Origin: Chlamydomonas reinhardtii | Taxonomy: Eukaryota > Chlorophyta > Chlorophyceae > Chlamydomonadales > Chlamydomonadaceae | Direction: 5' to 3' | Length of the DNA stretch: 64,000 nt | NCBI RefSeq assembly: GCF_000002595.2 | Contig: NC_057009.1 | Span: forward strand, 1,497,220-1,561,219 | In this document: positions 10,901 to 23,642 of the stretch, one piece after another | How the letters are laid out: every line of letters starts with the position of its first letter | Numbering within the stretch: position 1 is the stretch's first letter | Position numbers and translations under genes: made by a program | The notes under the pieces: model-generated | The model's input: only the letters and a program-made list of their open reading frames with translations | The model's database searches: none | Told to the model about the DNA's origin: nothing

Positions 10901-12811
10901 GTCACAGCGGAGGTGGCGCAGGCGCGCGGCCGGCGGCGGATGCCGCGGCGCCCTTCCCGGCCGGTGCCTCCAGTCTCTCGGGCGGTGGCGGCGGGCGAGC
11001 GACCTCAGCGGCGGCACGACCACAGCCGCCTCCTGGTGAGGGGACCCAGGCCACACGCGACATCTCAACCTTCGCATCGTTCTCCACGTACGGCTCCGAC
11101 GCCGCCATCGCCGCCACCGCAGCGGTGGAAGCCGTGGACGGCGCCACAGGGACGGGCACGGGCATCCCAAACGCCGAGCCTGAGGCCTGGCCGGGCTTCA
11201 CGGGCCCCGTCTTCAGCACGCGCCGCGTCGCCGGCAGCGGCGGCGGCGCGGGCGCCAGCGGCATCAGCAGTGTGGGCGCCGGCAGCAACACCAGCTCTGC
11301 CGCGCCGTCGCCGCACCACCCGCTCGGCGCGTCCTTGCTCGCGGTGGCGGCGGCGGCCGCCGCCGCCGCAGCAGAGGAGGCCGGTGTCTCCACCTCTGTC
11401 TCCGAGATCTCTGCGGATGGCAGCGCCGGCGGCTATGCCGCTGACGTGAGCGACCGCGAGCGCAGCGGCGGTGGCGGCGCTTCTGCCGCCGCCGCCGCGG
11501 CCCGCCGCCAGGCCTCCGCCAGCATGCCCGCCAGCGGCTACGCCAGCAGCTTGGGCAGCGGCGGCCCCAACAGCCCCATGCCGGCCAGCCCGCCCACGTC
11601 GGCGGCGGCGGCGGGCGGCGCGGGCGCGGGGGCCATGTCTCCGTCCACACGGCGGCGGCACACGGCCCTGGCGGCGGGGCACGGCGGCGCCGCCAGTGAC
11701 CTGCAGGTGCGTGTGTGACAGGGCGTGCGTGTATGTGTATGTGCTATGTGCGTATGTGAGAGATCCGGATCCAGGAACTAGCCCACAGCGAGCAATGAGA
11801 GGCGTGGCCGTAACCTTGTGTTGCCTGGGACGGGTGCCACAGGTCACGGCGCATGTGCAAGCCTTCCTGCAAGCCCGACAACAGCAACAGCAGCGGTTAG
11901 GGTCTCCTGCCACCGCCGCCGGTCCCTCGTCCGCCGCCGCCGCCGCGCACTCCGGCACGGCACCCACCTCTGGCGGAGGTGGCTCCGGGGCCGCTAGCAG
12001 CGGCGGTGGCGGTGGCGGTGCCGCCGCTGCCCCCGCCGCCGACAATGCTGCCTCATCTGGGGCCTCCCTGTCCGGGGTTGCTGGTGGGTATGGGACCAGT
12101 GGCGTTGGGGAGCGCCCCGGCGTGGCGCTCCGGTCACCTCCGGGGCCAGGCGGCGCATCAGTCGGCGTGGTGTCGGCCGCAGCTGCGCGAGCCACTCTGG
12201 ACACTGCGTCAAGGGCACCGGCGCCACCAGCAGACCCTCTCACTCGCGCGTCTGTGATCACTGCTGCCCTAGGCGCAGTGGGCAGCGGGGCGCAGTCGCC
12301 ACACTCGCCGCACTCGCCGCACTCGCCACTGTCGCCCCCGGCGGGACGCAGCCGCAGCCACGTGCTCGTGAGCCCCAGCGGTGCAAGCCCGCTTGCAAAC
12401 GCCGCAGCGGAAAGCATCAGCGTGAGCGGGGCTGGGGGTGGTGGTGGTGGTGGTGGCGGGGGTGCGGCCCACGCGGCGGCTGGTGTGCCGGTGGCTCTGG
12501 TGCCGCCGCCGCCGCCGCTGTCGCCGCCTCTGCCCAGCCGTAGGATAGGCAGCGGACTAGGCATGGCAGCGGTGAACAGCCGGAGCAATGAGGGCAGCCC
12601 CAGCGGCGGTGCGGCGGGCGCAGCCGCCGCAGCCGGTGGCGGTCTTACAGCTGCCGCCAGCACGGCTGCGTACTCGGGACCGGCGGTGAGCCCTCCCAAG
12701 CCACCGCAGGTGTCGCTTCCTCCACAGCCGCCGGCGCATGGCAGTGGGAGTGGCCTCGGCGGCCTCGGCGGCGCGGCGCCAGGCTCTAGACCGCCGTCCG
12801 GGGGTCGGTAG
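7963..12811 (+). CDS. Ala/Gly/Ser-rich low-complexity protein, unknown function
   Basis: Four exons with phase-0 introns (7963-8751, 9083-9259, 9496-11706, 11843-12811) give 1380 residues. The start ATG at 7963 is the first Met of the open frame. The N-terminal ~90 residues are the least repetitive and include an acidic YESDDEADDVD patch. The rest is poly-Ala, poly-Gly and Ser/Pro-rich, with SPHSPHSPHSP motifs that look like proline-directed phosphorylation sites. An acidic DADDDSLDEEEL segment lies in exon 2. A short basic segment, SIKGLLKGIKKAFRRST (around 10453-10500), could be an amphipathic membrane- or partner-binding helix within otherwise disordered sequence. I recognise no domain. 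The reading frame is supported by four splices that each preserve codon phase and by strong G/C third-position bias. Function is not assigned. Confidence 0.7.
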
Positions 12812-15139
12812 TGGTGCTGCGTGCGCGCCACTGACTTAGCGGGGCTGCCGCGCCGCCACGTCGGGGCGGGGCGGGGCGCAGACATGTGTGTATGAGGGTA
12901 CGGCGGCCAAGTCGCAATCATAAGGTGTACGAGTGGCGAAGTACTTGAAAAGGTGTATGTCCACGGTGTGTGTCTGGGCGGCTGCATTGTTCTGTGTGCG
13001 CGGTTGTGTTGAGCACTGTACCTGCAGAGGAGCCTTTGCTGTGTCGGTGCGCTAGCTGCGATCGACCCACGTCGAGCAGGTTTGGTCTTGAGAGTAGTTA
13101 GCTGCGACTACGATTTGTGCTATCGATGAGCTACCACCACCTGACGTGCTTTCAATGCAGTGCAGCTCTTATGGTGTTCAAAGTGACGGGTTGACTTTCA
13201 CCTTGCGTATCATGAGACTGTACGGCGCCTGTTGCGAAGGATGCTGGACATTGCATCTTAGCACATGCAAACTGACGCTCAACACTGCGGTACGATCCCG
13301 CCTACATCGATGCAGGCATTGGGGCCGTACAATAAGTTGGGTTGAGCTGCTCGCCTCACCCGCGTGATTCCATGATGCTTCGTAAATCGTTTCTCATTCC
13401 CTTAATTATTGCTGCTGCTGCAAAAACTTGCTAAAGAGACCTGGGGTGGCGTGAGGCAGCTCAATGCTGTGTTGACATTTCGGCGTCCAGTGGGTTTCAG
13501 GTGAAGGCATTCCAAGCCGAGTGGGCGAACTCAATTGTGTGGGCATGGCAGGGTTTCAAGTGCATGGAATCGTTGCGCGAGCACGGAGTGACACCAGCAG
13601 CTGTTTCTACTGACAGATGGCCGTTCGCACACGGCGGCGTGCTGCATGCCGGCTTAGTGGCATGGGGTGGTCACTGTCGTGATCATATCGGCGCGTCCCT
13701 AATGATAAAGCCTCAGGCAGAGGGTCTGATCGCAGTTTAGGCTTACGGCGGCAGCCGGTGCATGTGAACTCTGCGGCACTGGGTTGGGTACGGCTGCGCG
13801 CGCCTTGGTCACTTGGTCAGGTAGTTCATGGCTTCTTGCCCAATAAGCGGCATCAATCTGGCAGCTCGGCGGTTGCTGTTTGTCCTGGAAGTGCATGGAC
13901 ATGGGGAACTAGCTGCGGGAATGCACGGTGGGCTTGCGCTGGGCTCTGCTGAGTGCAGGGCGTGGAGGGTTGTGTGGGGTGTAGTGCGTGTGTGTGTGTG
14001 TGGGGAGGGGACCTGCCTGGCTGGTGTCACGCGCTGGCAAGTGACCTGACATGGCGCGTTGCACGTGGGGAAAGCGTCAGCGCGTAGGATCGCGTGACAC
14101 TGGAGTTCTTTCCATCAAACCTGCCGCCATCTGTGCCCTCTGTTCCTGGCCCACATCTGGAGCCCCTAGCCCCAGTACAGTCTCGCATGAAGGCATCGGG
14201 GGGTGGGGTGCGGTGCCGCTGTGGAGGGACGCTGTGGCGGGTGGCGCTGTGCGGATGAGGTGTGTGGACTACGGGGCGGGACACTGCGTGGCCAGGCGTG
14301 GCAGGCGATCCCTGCACGACTGAAAAGCATTGCCTTGGCAGGGGCAGCCTGTGTGCATCTTCTGTGAGAACAAGACGTGTAGGTACACTCTTATAGTCTC
14401 ATCCACATTCCACAAGGGTTCCACGTCCTGATTCAGCATATCAGCATCCCGCGCTACGAGGTAGCAACTTGCAAGGGCGGCGGGAGGCTGCCACTGCAAG
14501 TTCCGATGACGCAGTGGCGCATCCTTGGCGTCCTTGCCGTAGTTCGCTGCGTGGCTCCAAGTGGCTTGGACCATTCCTCGAGCTGCATAAAGCTCACATC
14601 CCCTCGTCGCACGCATTCCAAAGTGCCAGAACTGTTTACACGTGCGGCGGCCACGCGCACAGTGCTGTCCCTCCACCTGGTCCACTACCAGCAGTCGGGA
14701 TGCTTGTTCCCCGCAGCCGCACGAGTCCCTCCAACATGCCGTGCCTGAAGCGAACCCTCCGCACCTCCAGCTCTCCCAACACCCCCACTCCTCACACTCG
14801 ACGCGGGCGCTCCACACGGCTCCATGCGCACGTCCGCGCGGCGAGTCAGGCGACAGCGGCTGCCACTCGCCACTCCCGACTGTGCACCATAATGTGTTGA
14901 CACGAACCAAGCAACACCACCTAGCTTCCAGGGTACTCGTGGCACCGGCGCAAACCGGCTTCCAATCATTTTCCCGCCTCGCTCACATGTACGAGCGCCC
15001 TCCTACTCTTGGCCCATCGGACGCAAACCACACATGCTGCAACCAACTGCTATTCGCTTCACCACCAACCTCCACACAACGCCACCCCACCTGTCCCATC
15101 CCGTCACTCGGCACTTCACCGGCGCCCCTCCTGGGCGCG
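12812..15139. other. Intergenic region, no supported gene
   Basis: This holds the 3' UTRs of the low-complexity protein gene (+) and of CWC22 (-). Much of 12.9-14.9 kb is lower in GC than the genes and has only short open frames without motifs or consistent codon bias. An 80-codon frame at 13501-13740 was not accepted. Confidence 0.5.
14636..14640 (-). terminator. Possible TGTAA polyadenylation signal of CWC22
   Basis: TTACA on the + strand, about 500 bases beyond the CWC22 stop codon. Such 3' UTR lengths are common in Chlamydomonas. Confidence 0.4.
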
Positions 15140-18100
15140 CTACCGCCTCTTACTGCTCTTCTTCTTCTTGTCGCTCTTCTTTCCCTTACCCTTGCCCTTG
15201 CTGCGCCGCCGCCCACGGCTGTCATCACTGTCCGAGTCGCTGCTGCTACTGCTGTCGGACGAGGAGTCGTCGCTGCTGCTGCTGTCGCTGCTGCTACTGC
15301 CGCTGTCGCTGCCACTGCCGCTGCCCAGCATGCGCTTGGCCACCTGCTGCTGCTGCGCCGCCGCCTGCGCCGCCACTGCCGACTTGTACTGCTCGCGCAT
15401 GACGTCGGTGACACCGCCCAGACCTGCGAGTGCGTGCGTGAGGAAGTGTGCGAGGTTAAGTTGGTCTCACAGCCGCAACAGAGCATCTCCGGCGCATGGG
15501 TGCTCGCCAAGGTTGGTCCGCCTCGGCCTCGGCCTTCGAGGGCCGCGACTCAACCGCCCCACCGCCCCACAAGCACCCAGCACTGGCTCCACAGCTGCCG
15601 CCAGCACCCACCGATGGAGGTGAAGAAGTTGATTGAGAAGCGCATGTTGCCGAGCGAGTCGCGCGGGAACAGCCCCTCGAACCAGGGGCTGAAGGCGGGG
15701 TCGTTCAGGCGCTGGTTGAGCTTCACCAGGCCCATGGTGCTGGACAGCTCCTGTATGCGTGTGTTTAGGGAGTGGGGTAGCCATCCATGGGATGGTGTGT
15801 ATCAAATATGGGGTGGGGGGTTGCAAGGATTGGTACAGAGAATTGTAGCGAAGTAGGGGGCGGGAGTGGGGGGTGGGGTGGGTGGTCCAGGCATGACTAG
15901 TTAGGAGAAGGCGATGTTGGAACGGCGCGGCGTTGCACAGACTCCATACCCATGACCCGACGAGCGGCAGTCATGGGGTGGGGTGGAGGAAGGTCACATG
16001 CGCGTGTGTCTGGCATGTGCGCATTGCCGTGTGCTTCCAAAGCAAGACAGTAGTCCGACGTTGCTAATGTAAGGCTTGAGTTGCCCTCGGGTGGGCGCGA
16101 GAGGCGAGCGGGACAGAGATGCAGCGGGCGAGAAACAAACAGCGCGCAGGCGGCGGTGCGCCTGCCCCCGCACGCACCTGGAACAGGTACTTGATGAAGA
16201 TGCGGCTGGAGGAGGTGGTCTCCTCCTCCGTCAGCATGATGCACGACAGCGAGCTCCAAGGCAGCGCGTCAGTGGCCAGCAGGTGCGCGAACAGGCACGA
16301 CACGTTGCGCAGCTTGTTGGTCTCCAGCCTGCGCGAGCGCGCGGGTGTGGAGACATGGGCAAGGGAAACAGAATGCGTGTTGCGGAAGCAAAAGGGGGCA
16401 GCACTGGCACTGGCTGTGTGTACGGACACGTGTGTGTGCATTTACAGAGCACAGGGAGAAGTGCGCCGGCAGTACTGTAATGTTCGATACACACCGCACA
16501 CACGCCCACAGTCCCTCGCGGCCAAAGCCCGCAGCCACACGTGCAGCACGTGCAGCGCCCCCGCCCCTCCCAAGCCCCCCGTGCCGCCTCCGCCGCTGCA
16601 CGCACCGGTGGATGACGGCGTACTGCTTGCGGAAGCAGTCCTCGAACTGCTCGGCGTAGGCGCGGTTGAGGTAGCAGAAGCGCTGCGCCAGCAGTCCGTA
16701 GAAGCGCTTGAAGGTGCGCTCCTGGCTGCAGCACTCGATGATCATGGTCACCAGCTCAATTTCCTGCGGGGTGGGGTGTGGGCCAGCAGGGTGTGAGCTG
16801 TTGTAGTGGTGGTGGTGGTGGCGGTGGTGGTGGTGGCGGTGGTGGTGGTGGTGGTGGTGATGTAACTTGACGCACAAGGCACAGCACGGGAGAAGGTCCC
16901 AGATGCCAGTGGCGGTGGCGGCACAGGCAGCATGCTATAGCGCAAGCCGGCTAGAATCAAGGCAAGCAGCGTGAAGCAACCAGCCACAAACACATATCGA
17001 GTCCGCAACTAACCACGCGCGGACACCCCACACGCCGCACCTGTCCCGGCTGGATGCCGATTTTGAGCAGCTTGTGACCGGCCTCCTCGAAGTCGAACGA
17101 CGACATGAGCGTCAGGTAGATGGTGCGGCGCAGGTTCACCAGGTTGGTGGCGGTGGCGTCGTGGATGCCGCCGCCGCCGCTGCCGCCGCCGCCGCCGCTG
17201 CCCGGGTCGCCGCCATCCTCGTCGTCGTCATCGTCGTCGCTGGAGTCTACGGGAGTGGGGGGGGGGGGTACATTCATGATTAGTCAAGGAAGTGGTAGAC
17301 AGTAGACAATGGGGTGGCAAAGCGTGACTGTAGTTGGGACTGGTGAGGGCAGAGGCTGATGGCGACGATGAACGGATGGGGATGGGGAGTGGGAAGCACG
17401 GGCGAGGTGGCACGGCTGAGGGTGCGATCGAGGCCGGCAGCTGCAAACGCAGGCGCGGCAAGAGCTCCGCGTCCCCCGCAGCCGCAGAGGGGGCAGCACG
17501 GACCAGCGGGGCCATCCCCCTGTTCCACAACCCCGATGCCCCAGGCAAGCCCTCCCTCTCCAAACGCAAGATAGTAGCGGCTTCACACAGACACAGGCCA
17601 CGCACCCTCGTCGTCCGCCGCCTCTCCTGCCGCCCCCTCTGCTCCTCCGCCGCCCTCCTCCTCCTCCTCGTCTCCCAGGATTTCCTTGGCAATGACGGCG
17701 TACTTGCGCTCCTCCTCCTCATAGTCGGGGTCCACACGGAAAATGTCCAGGTTGGTCTGCATTGGCAGGCATGCGTGCATGAGGGGATGACAAGGGGTTG
17801 AGGTTTGGGGGAGGAAAGTTTGTAGTTTTGCACGGAGGAGGCGTACCGGTAGTGGGATTCGAGTTGGGGGTAGGCAGGCTTGAGAAACGGTAGTGGGGTT
17901 GGCGTTCCTGGCACGACCACGCTGCGTGGCAACTGTGACGCCAGGCACGCCCTGCCTCTCCACCCCCCCCCCCCCGCGCCCCCCACCTGCGCCTGCAGTG
18001 CGTCGTCCAGCCCCATCTCGTGTGTGATCTGGTCCTCCCCCTCCACCAGGTCCAGCTCGGGCTTGAGCGCGGGGAAGCCGGACGCCTCGAAGCCGGCCTT

Positions 18101-21100
18101 GCGCAGCGCGAACATGCCCTCGATGATGAACTGCACGCGCTTGCTGATGGAGCCCTCGTGCAGGATGGCGCGGAAGCGCTCAAACACACTGCGGAGCAGC
18201 AACAGCAGCAGCAACAGCAGAAGAGTAACGGCAACAGGAGTTGTTACACCCGTGCCCATTGCGCGCTGTCAGTCGCTTCTGCTGCTCCGTCTCCTATCCC
18301 TGCTCCATTTCCCTGTTCCATCCTCAATCCCTGCCGCTCCTCACCCACCTCCTCCTGATTCCCGCCCGCCCCCTTGCCTCCCCTCCCTCCCCTCCCTCCC
18401 CTCCCTCCCCTCCCTCCCCTCCCTCCCCTCCCGCCCCCCTGCCTGCCTCCTGCTCACCCGTGCAGCCCCTGCGGCGCCACGTCCTGCAGGTGCGCGCCCA
18501 CCTCCCGCACGAACTCCACCGCCATCTCCACACTGTCCTCGCTGGGCGCCTCCAGCAGCAGGATCAGCACCTCCAGAGCCAGCACCTCGTGCGCCACACC
18601 CTGGGAGGAACCGGGGGGGAGGGGACATGGGGGCAGGGTTAGTTGGTGACGAGGGAAAGGGGCGATGGCGACGGGTTCGTGCTGAGCCGATACCGAAGGC
18701 ATGGGGTTAAGTGGTGGACAGCGGTCCCCAGGGGTCGGGTGCGGAGGTGGGGGTGGCGGAAAGCATGTAAGGAGGAGGGTGCGGCTCAGGCGTGGGCAGA
18801 CGTCGGCTTTTGTTCGCTTATACATTCCGGCTATACCGTCCGGCTAATACCACCCCACCCTCCACACCCTGCCCCTCACCTGGTTGACCAGGTGCGCCAG
18901 GAACTTGGCAGCGGCTGTGCACACCGGCTTGTCGTTGCGCTTGAAGGAGCGCTTGAACTGCAGGTGTGCGGCAGGAGAGGGAGGGAGGGGGGCGGGCGGG
19001 GCGGAGGGGCAAAGAATTGAGCAGGGGCGCAGTAGGGCGCGAGCGCAGTGGACGGGCAGCAAAGGCGCACGTGAGAGCGAGGGCCCACCAAACCCGGCCC
19101 AAAGGGACGTAGCCTCATTCAAGCCCTTCCCTTCCCTTCCCTTCCCTTCCCTTCCCTTCCCCTTCCCTTCCCTCGCACCTGCAGGATGAGGCGGCTGAGC
19201 AGCAGCTCGCCGAGCTCGGGGAACTTGGTGTTCACCACCGCCACCAGCGCCGCATACACGGGCGAGTAGCCGGGCGAGGCGGCCTGGCTCTTCATCAGAG
19301 AGCGGCAGAACAGGCCTCGGCCGCGGATCAGGTTCTGTGACACGCACACAAACACGCACGCGAGGAGAGGGGGAGCGGCAGGCAGGCGCGTCAGCGGGTG
19401 CAAGGGATGCAAGGGTGGAAGCAGGCATCTGGCAAGGGGCAGGTTGGGGCAGGGGCAGGGGCAGGTCTAGTAGGAGCGGCCGCCTCCTTGTCGTCGTCGT
19501 CGTCGTCGTCGTCGGCGTTGCAGACCACAAACCAACGGAACATCAAGCCCATTACAAGTCATGCGGTGTCCCTGCGCCTCGCATGCGCCCCCACCAACCC
19601 GCCACGAGCACACCAGCCCACGGCTTCACCGGCGCAAAACACACACGCGCCCAACAGCCCGCCAGCCCACCCAGCCGCACCTCTCTGAACACCTCGGGCA
19701 GCATGTTCTTAATGTTGACGGTGTTGATTTTGTTGATGATGCCGTTCAGCGACTTCTTCAGAGCCTCCCACGTAAGGCGCTGGTACTCGGGAGATGCCTT
19801 GTCCTGAGAGCGGCAAGCGATTATGAGTGAGGGGCAGGAACGGGAACAGGTCAGGAAACTAGCCGTGCAAGTCTCGGTACAATATCAACGGGTTAGAGGC
19901 AACCCAAACCGGTGCAGCCGCGGCGGTAAGCTGTTGAGTGGCGGCCGCCAACCATCCAATCCTTGTGAGGCTGTCCGCCGCCGCTCCTCGCCGCCGACCA
20001 AGTGGCGCAACTCGTGTGTGCACGCACTCGCCCTCCCCGAGGCCCAAGCCCGCAGCCGCCCCGTAGCCGCGCCGCACCGACGCATCTCCAATGCATCCGA
20101 TCCCATCGAGGGCCAAAACGCCACACACGCTCCGCCACGCGCACCACACGAAACCTCACCCCACGTTGCACGCCGCCTGTGCCCGCAACCCCGCACCTGC
20201 GCGCCCTGCTCCGCCATCATGCGCGCCAGCTTGAAGGGCGGGATGTACACGCCGCCGGTCTTGCCTGCAGCAACGAGCAGAGGGAGGAGGAAGACGGGAA
20301 CAATAGCTGAGACGCCAGTTCACGGACAGTGCCGGGCGCCGTGGCTGCTGCTGCGGCTGTGCTGCTGCCCGGCCCCGCACACCACATGTGCTGCAGCACC
20401 GCAAGGACGCCTCCACGCGCCGCTACGCCAGTTGCAGCGCACAAGCCGGTCTGCGCATTTCCCCGAAGTGTTCGGCAATGCCCAGTGCAGGCGACTCACC
20501 CAGGGCAACGGGCTTCCTTGCAACCGCCTCAGCGCCCTCCGCGCCAGCAGCGGCGCCCGCGTCCACCGCACCGCCGTTCGCCGGGGCGTCGGCGGCATCG
20601 GCCGCGGGCTCGCGCCGCGGCTCATCCGCCTCGTCGTCTCGCCGCCTGCGCGTGCGGTTGCAAGCGCGGCGGTTAGCGCGAGGCTGTGAGCACCGAGTAA
20701 GCACCATGCCCAACACCAGCCAACCAGCAGGCTCCCAGGCTCCCAGGCTCGAGGAGGTAGCTGGTGAGTCTGAACTAGGGATATCCCCCCTTACACATCC
20801 CTACTAGCCCTGCGCCCACACGTATCACAGGACAGCAGGGCTATAGCCAAGCCCCCCCCCGCCCCGCCCTCCTCGCAACACTCCGGTCACCGCCTGGGCG
20901 CTCCTCCCCAAGCACCCTCCGCGCGCTGCTCACCTCTTGCGCGGGCTGCGGTCCCGCTCCCGGCTGCGGTCCCGGTCGCGGTCCCTGCGGTCGCGGTCGT
21001 CATCCCTGTAGCGCTCCCGGTCCCGCTCCCGCTCCCGCTCCCGGTCCCGGTCATAGCCCCTGTCACGGTCGCGGTCGCGGCGGTCCCGGTCGAGGTCCCG

Positions 21101-21715
21101 GTCCCGCCGGTCCCGGTCGTCGTAGCTGCCACCACGGCGATAGCGGTCGTCGTCGCCACGCCGCCGGTCGCGCTCGGGCTCGTAGCGGTCCCGGTCGCGG
21201 TCGCCGCTGCGGTACCGGTCCTCATCACGGTCACCGCCGCGTTCACGGTCACGGCCGCTGCCACCACCACCTGCTGCTCCGCCGCCTAGCCGGTCAAAGA
21301 CGCTGCGGCGGGGCTGGTCCCCGTCGGGGCCTGCCTCTGCTGCGGCCTTGTCGTCTCCGGCCGCCCGCTCGCTCTCCTTTGGCGCGTCTGGCCCGGCGGC
21401 GGGTGGCGCTGCGTCGCTGGCGCCGGCGGCATCCTTGTCCTCGCCCTCCGCCCGCTGCTTGTCGGCCCCGCTGGGCCTGTCCCCGGCGGGGCGCTCCTCG
21501 CGCTCGCGCTCACGCTCAGACTCGCGCCGGTCGGGGCCGCGGTCACTGCCACGATCGCGGCGGGGGGGTTCGGAGTCTGAGTCTGAGCTGGAGCTGCTTC
21601 CGGAGGAGCTGCTGCTGCCAGAGCTGCCCGAGGAGGAGGGGCTCGGGCTCCGGCGGTCCTTCCGCCTGGACCCGCCGCCCCGGCGCCCGTCCTCGTCGTC
21701 AGAGCGAGGAGCCAT
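15140..21715 (-). CDS. CWC22: Pre-mRNA-splicing factor CWC22 (MIF4G + MA3)
   Basis: A spliceosome component that escorts eIF4A-III and is needed for exon-junction-complex deposition (family knowledge). Fourteen exons (21715-20934, 20645-20500, 20264-20197, 19803-19681, 19334-19179, 18957-18880, 18600-18458, 18188-17987, 17756-17606, 17246-17041, 16763-16606, 16328-16178, 15750-15612, 15423-15140) join in phase to 928 residues. The N-terminus (1-300) is Ser- and Arg/Asp/Glu-rich, RS-like. The MIF4G domain spans about 309-570 and begins [14 protein letters not shown], the CWC22 signature. An acidic linker (about 595-640) leads to the MA3 domain (about 640-790; [38 protein letters not shown]). 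The conserved [23 protein letters not shown] follows, then a Ser/Asp-rich and Lys-rich tail. Length and domain order match the family. Several introns hold simple repeats (GGT, CCCTCC, TTCCC). Confidence 0.95.
16799..16860 (+). repeat. GGT/GGC trinucleotide repeat in a CWC22 intron
   Basis: A run of mostly GGT triplets interrupted by GGC, inside the intron between the exons at 17041 and 16763. Confidence 0.8.
18371..18431 (+). repeat. CCCTCC-type tandem repeat in a CWC22 intron
   Basis: About six copies of a 10-base C/T-only unit, close to the acceptor side of minus-strand CWC22 exon 8. Confidence 0.8.
19117..19172 (+). repeat. TTCCC tandem repeat in a CWC22 intron
   Basis: About ten copies of TTCCC/CTTCC lie in the intron immediately downstream of the exon ending at 19179. 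Confidence 0.8.
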
Positions 21716-22596
<881 letters not shown>

Positions 22597-22944
22597 ATTA
22601 GTTCCTAGGTCGATGAATTGCTCGTTGAGCATCTTGGGTCATGCGGACAGCGGCGAGCAGGGCGCGGAGCTAATCTGCGTCGGTTGTGGCTGGCATCGAG
22701 TGCCGGCCAGGTTCCCGACACGCCGGCCAAGGGCGGACACGGCAGCAATTTTGGATGCTTGAGCTGTCGCTGCTGGAGGCGTTGACGGGGGGAGAGCGGG
22801 GGAGCTGGAGCTTAGATAGACACTCGAGGAAGGTGTGAGCGCTAGGAGCCGGTGGCGTGCCGATAGGGTGTGTTTCCACGCTGGACGTGGTCAAGGACTG
22901 GATGACTAGATCTGATCATGCACTGCGCATGGACGTGCGCAATG

Positions 22945-22949
22945 TGTAA
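22945..22949 (+). terminator. TGTAA polyadenylation signal of PRPL29
   Basis: TGTAA about 350 bases after the L29 stop codon, a typical algal 3' UTR length. Confidence 0.6.
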
Positions 22950-23642
22950 CGATGGAAATGGAGGTGAATGTGGAGCTCTGACGCTTCTGCACATCGGGAT
23001 GCGGGGAGGGACGGGCCGGCTTGGGCACAGGGGGCGGACAGCTGCCGGCTTGGTGCACAGCATCGCATAGCACAGCTTAAAGTGACCGGTTGCAGCGCGG
23101 GGTGAGGCTCTTACAACAGGATCAGAAGGGAAAGGGTTGGGTGGGTGGCAGCGCCATTTAACGGCTACAGTCTGGGTCACGGTGACCACTGACCAGTATT
23201 AGGAACGGCTGGGCAAGTACGCGATTGGGAGAGCAGCATCGGGGAGGTGTGCAACAAAGCCGTAGCGCAGGTCAGGCCGAGTTGACCCAGGGCTGCTTTG
23301 GCTGGCTTGGTCATTGGACTCATGACACTCATCCACGCACAGCGTGCCTGAGATGGCGTGGGCCGTAGGCTGGTGCGGCCGTCCCAGACGCCACAGGAGA
23401 CATCACGTTGGAACATGTTGACATGGCTTGGGCCCCACGCAGCAAGTCGCAGCTCGGCGCCAAGGGCCTTTCAGGGTTTCAGTCAGATGGAACCAAGGTG
23501 CGTGCGATGGGAACTCAAAAAGCTCTTGTGGCGTGCCTACGCAGCGACTGAGGCGGGGGCTGCACCCTTGGTTGCACCCCTGGTCGTGGGTGGCAGGTGG
23601 CACGGGATCACGAGGCAGCAATTCCCAGCCATGAATGCTACT
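22950..23642. other. Intergenic DNA after PRPL29, no supported gene
   Basis: Short frames only, with mixed base composition. Parts of 23.2-23.6 kb may be degraded, more diverged sequence belonging to the minus-strand LINE-like fragment that follows, but I cannot align them by eye. Confidence 0.4.

Noticed and set aside
11065-12987. 640-codon minus-strand open frame
   Set aside because: It is the antisense shadow of the Ala/Gly-rich plus-strand exons. High GC removes stop codons in all frames.
13501-13740. 80-codon plus-strand frame with Trp-rich sequence
   Set aside because: Weak codon bias, no upstream ATG context, no splice partners and no recognisable motif.
14642-15856. 404-codon plus-strand open frame
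   Set aside because: It runs opposite the CWC22 C-terminal exons and its GC-rich bias is the mirror of those real exons.
19117-19172. TTCCC repeat considered as a telomere-like or CRISPR-like array
   Set aside because: The unit is 5 bases without spacers and lies in an intron. The Chlamydomonas telomere repeat is TTTTAGGG. No CRISPR array is present in the window.
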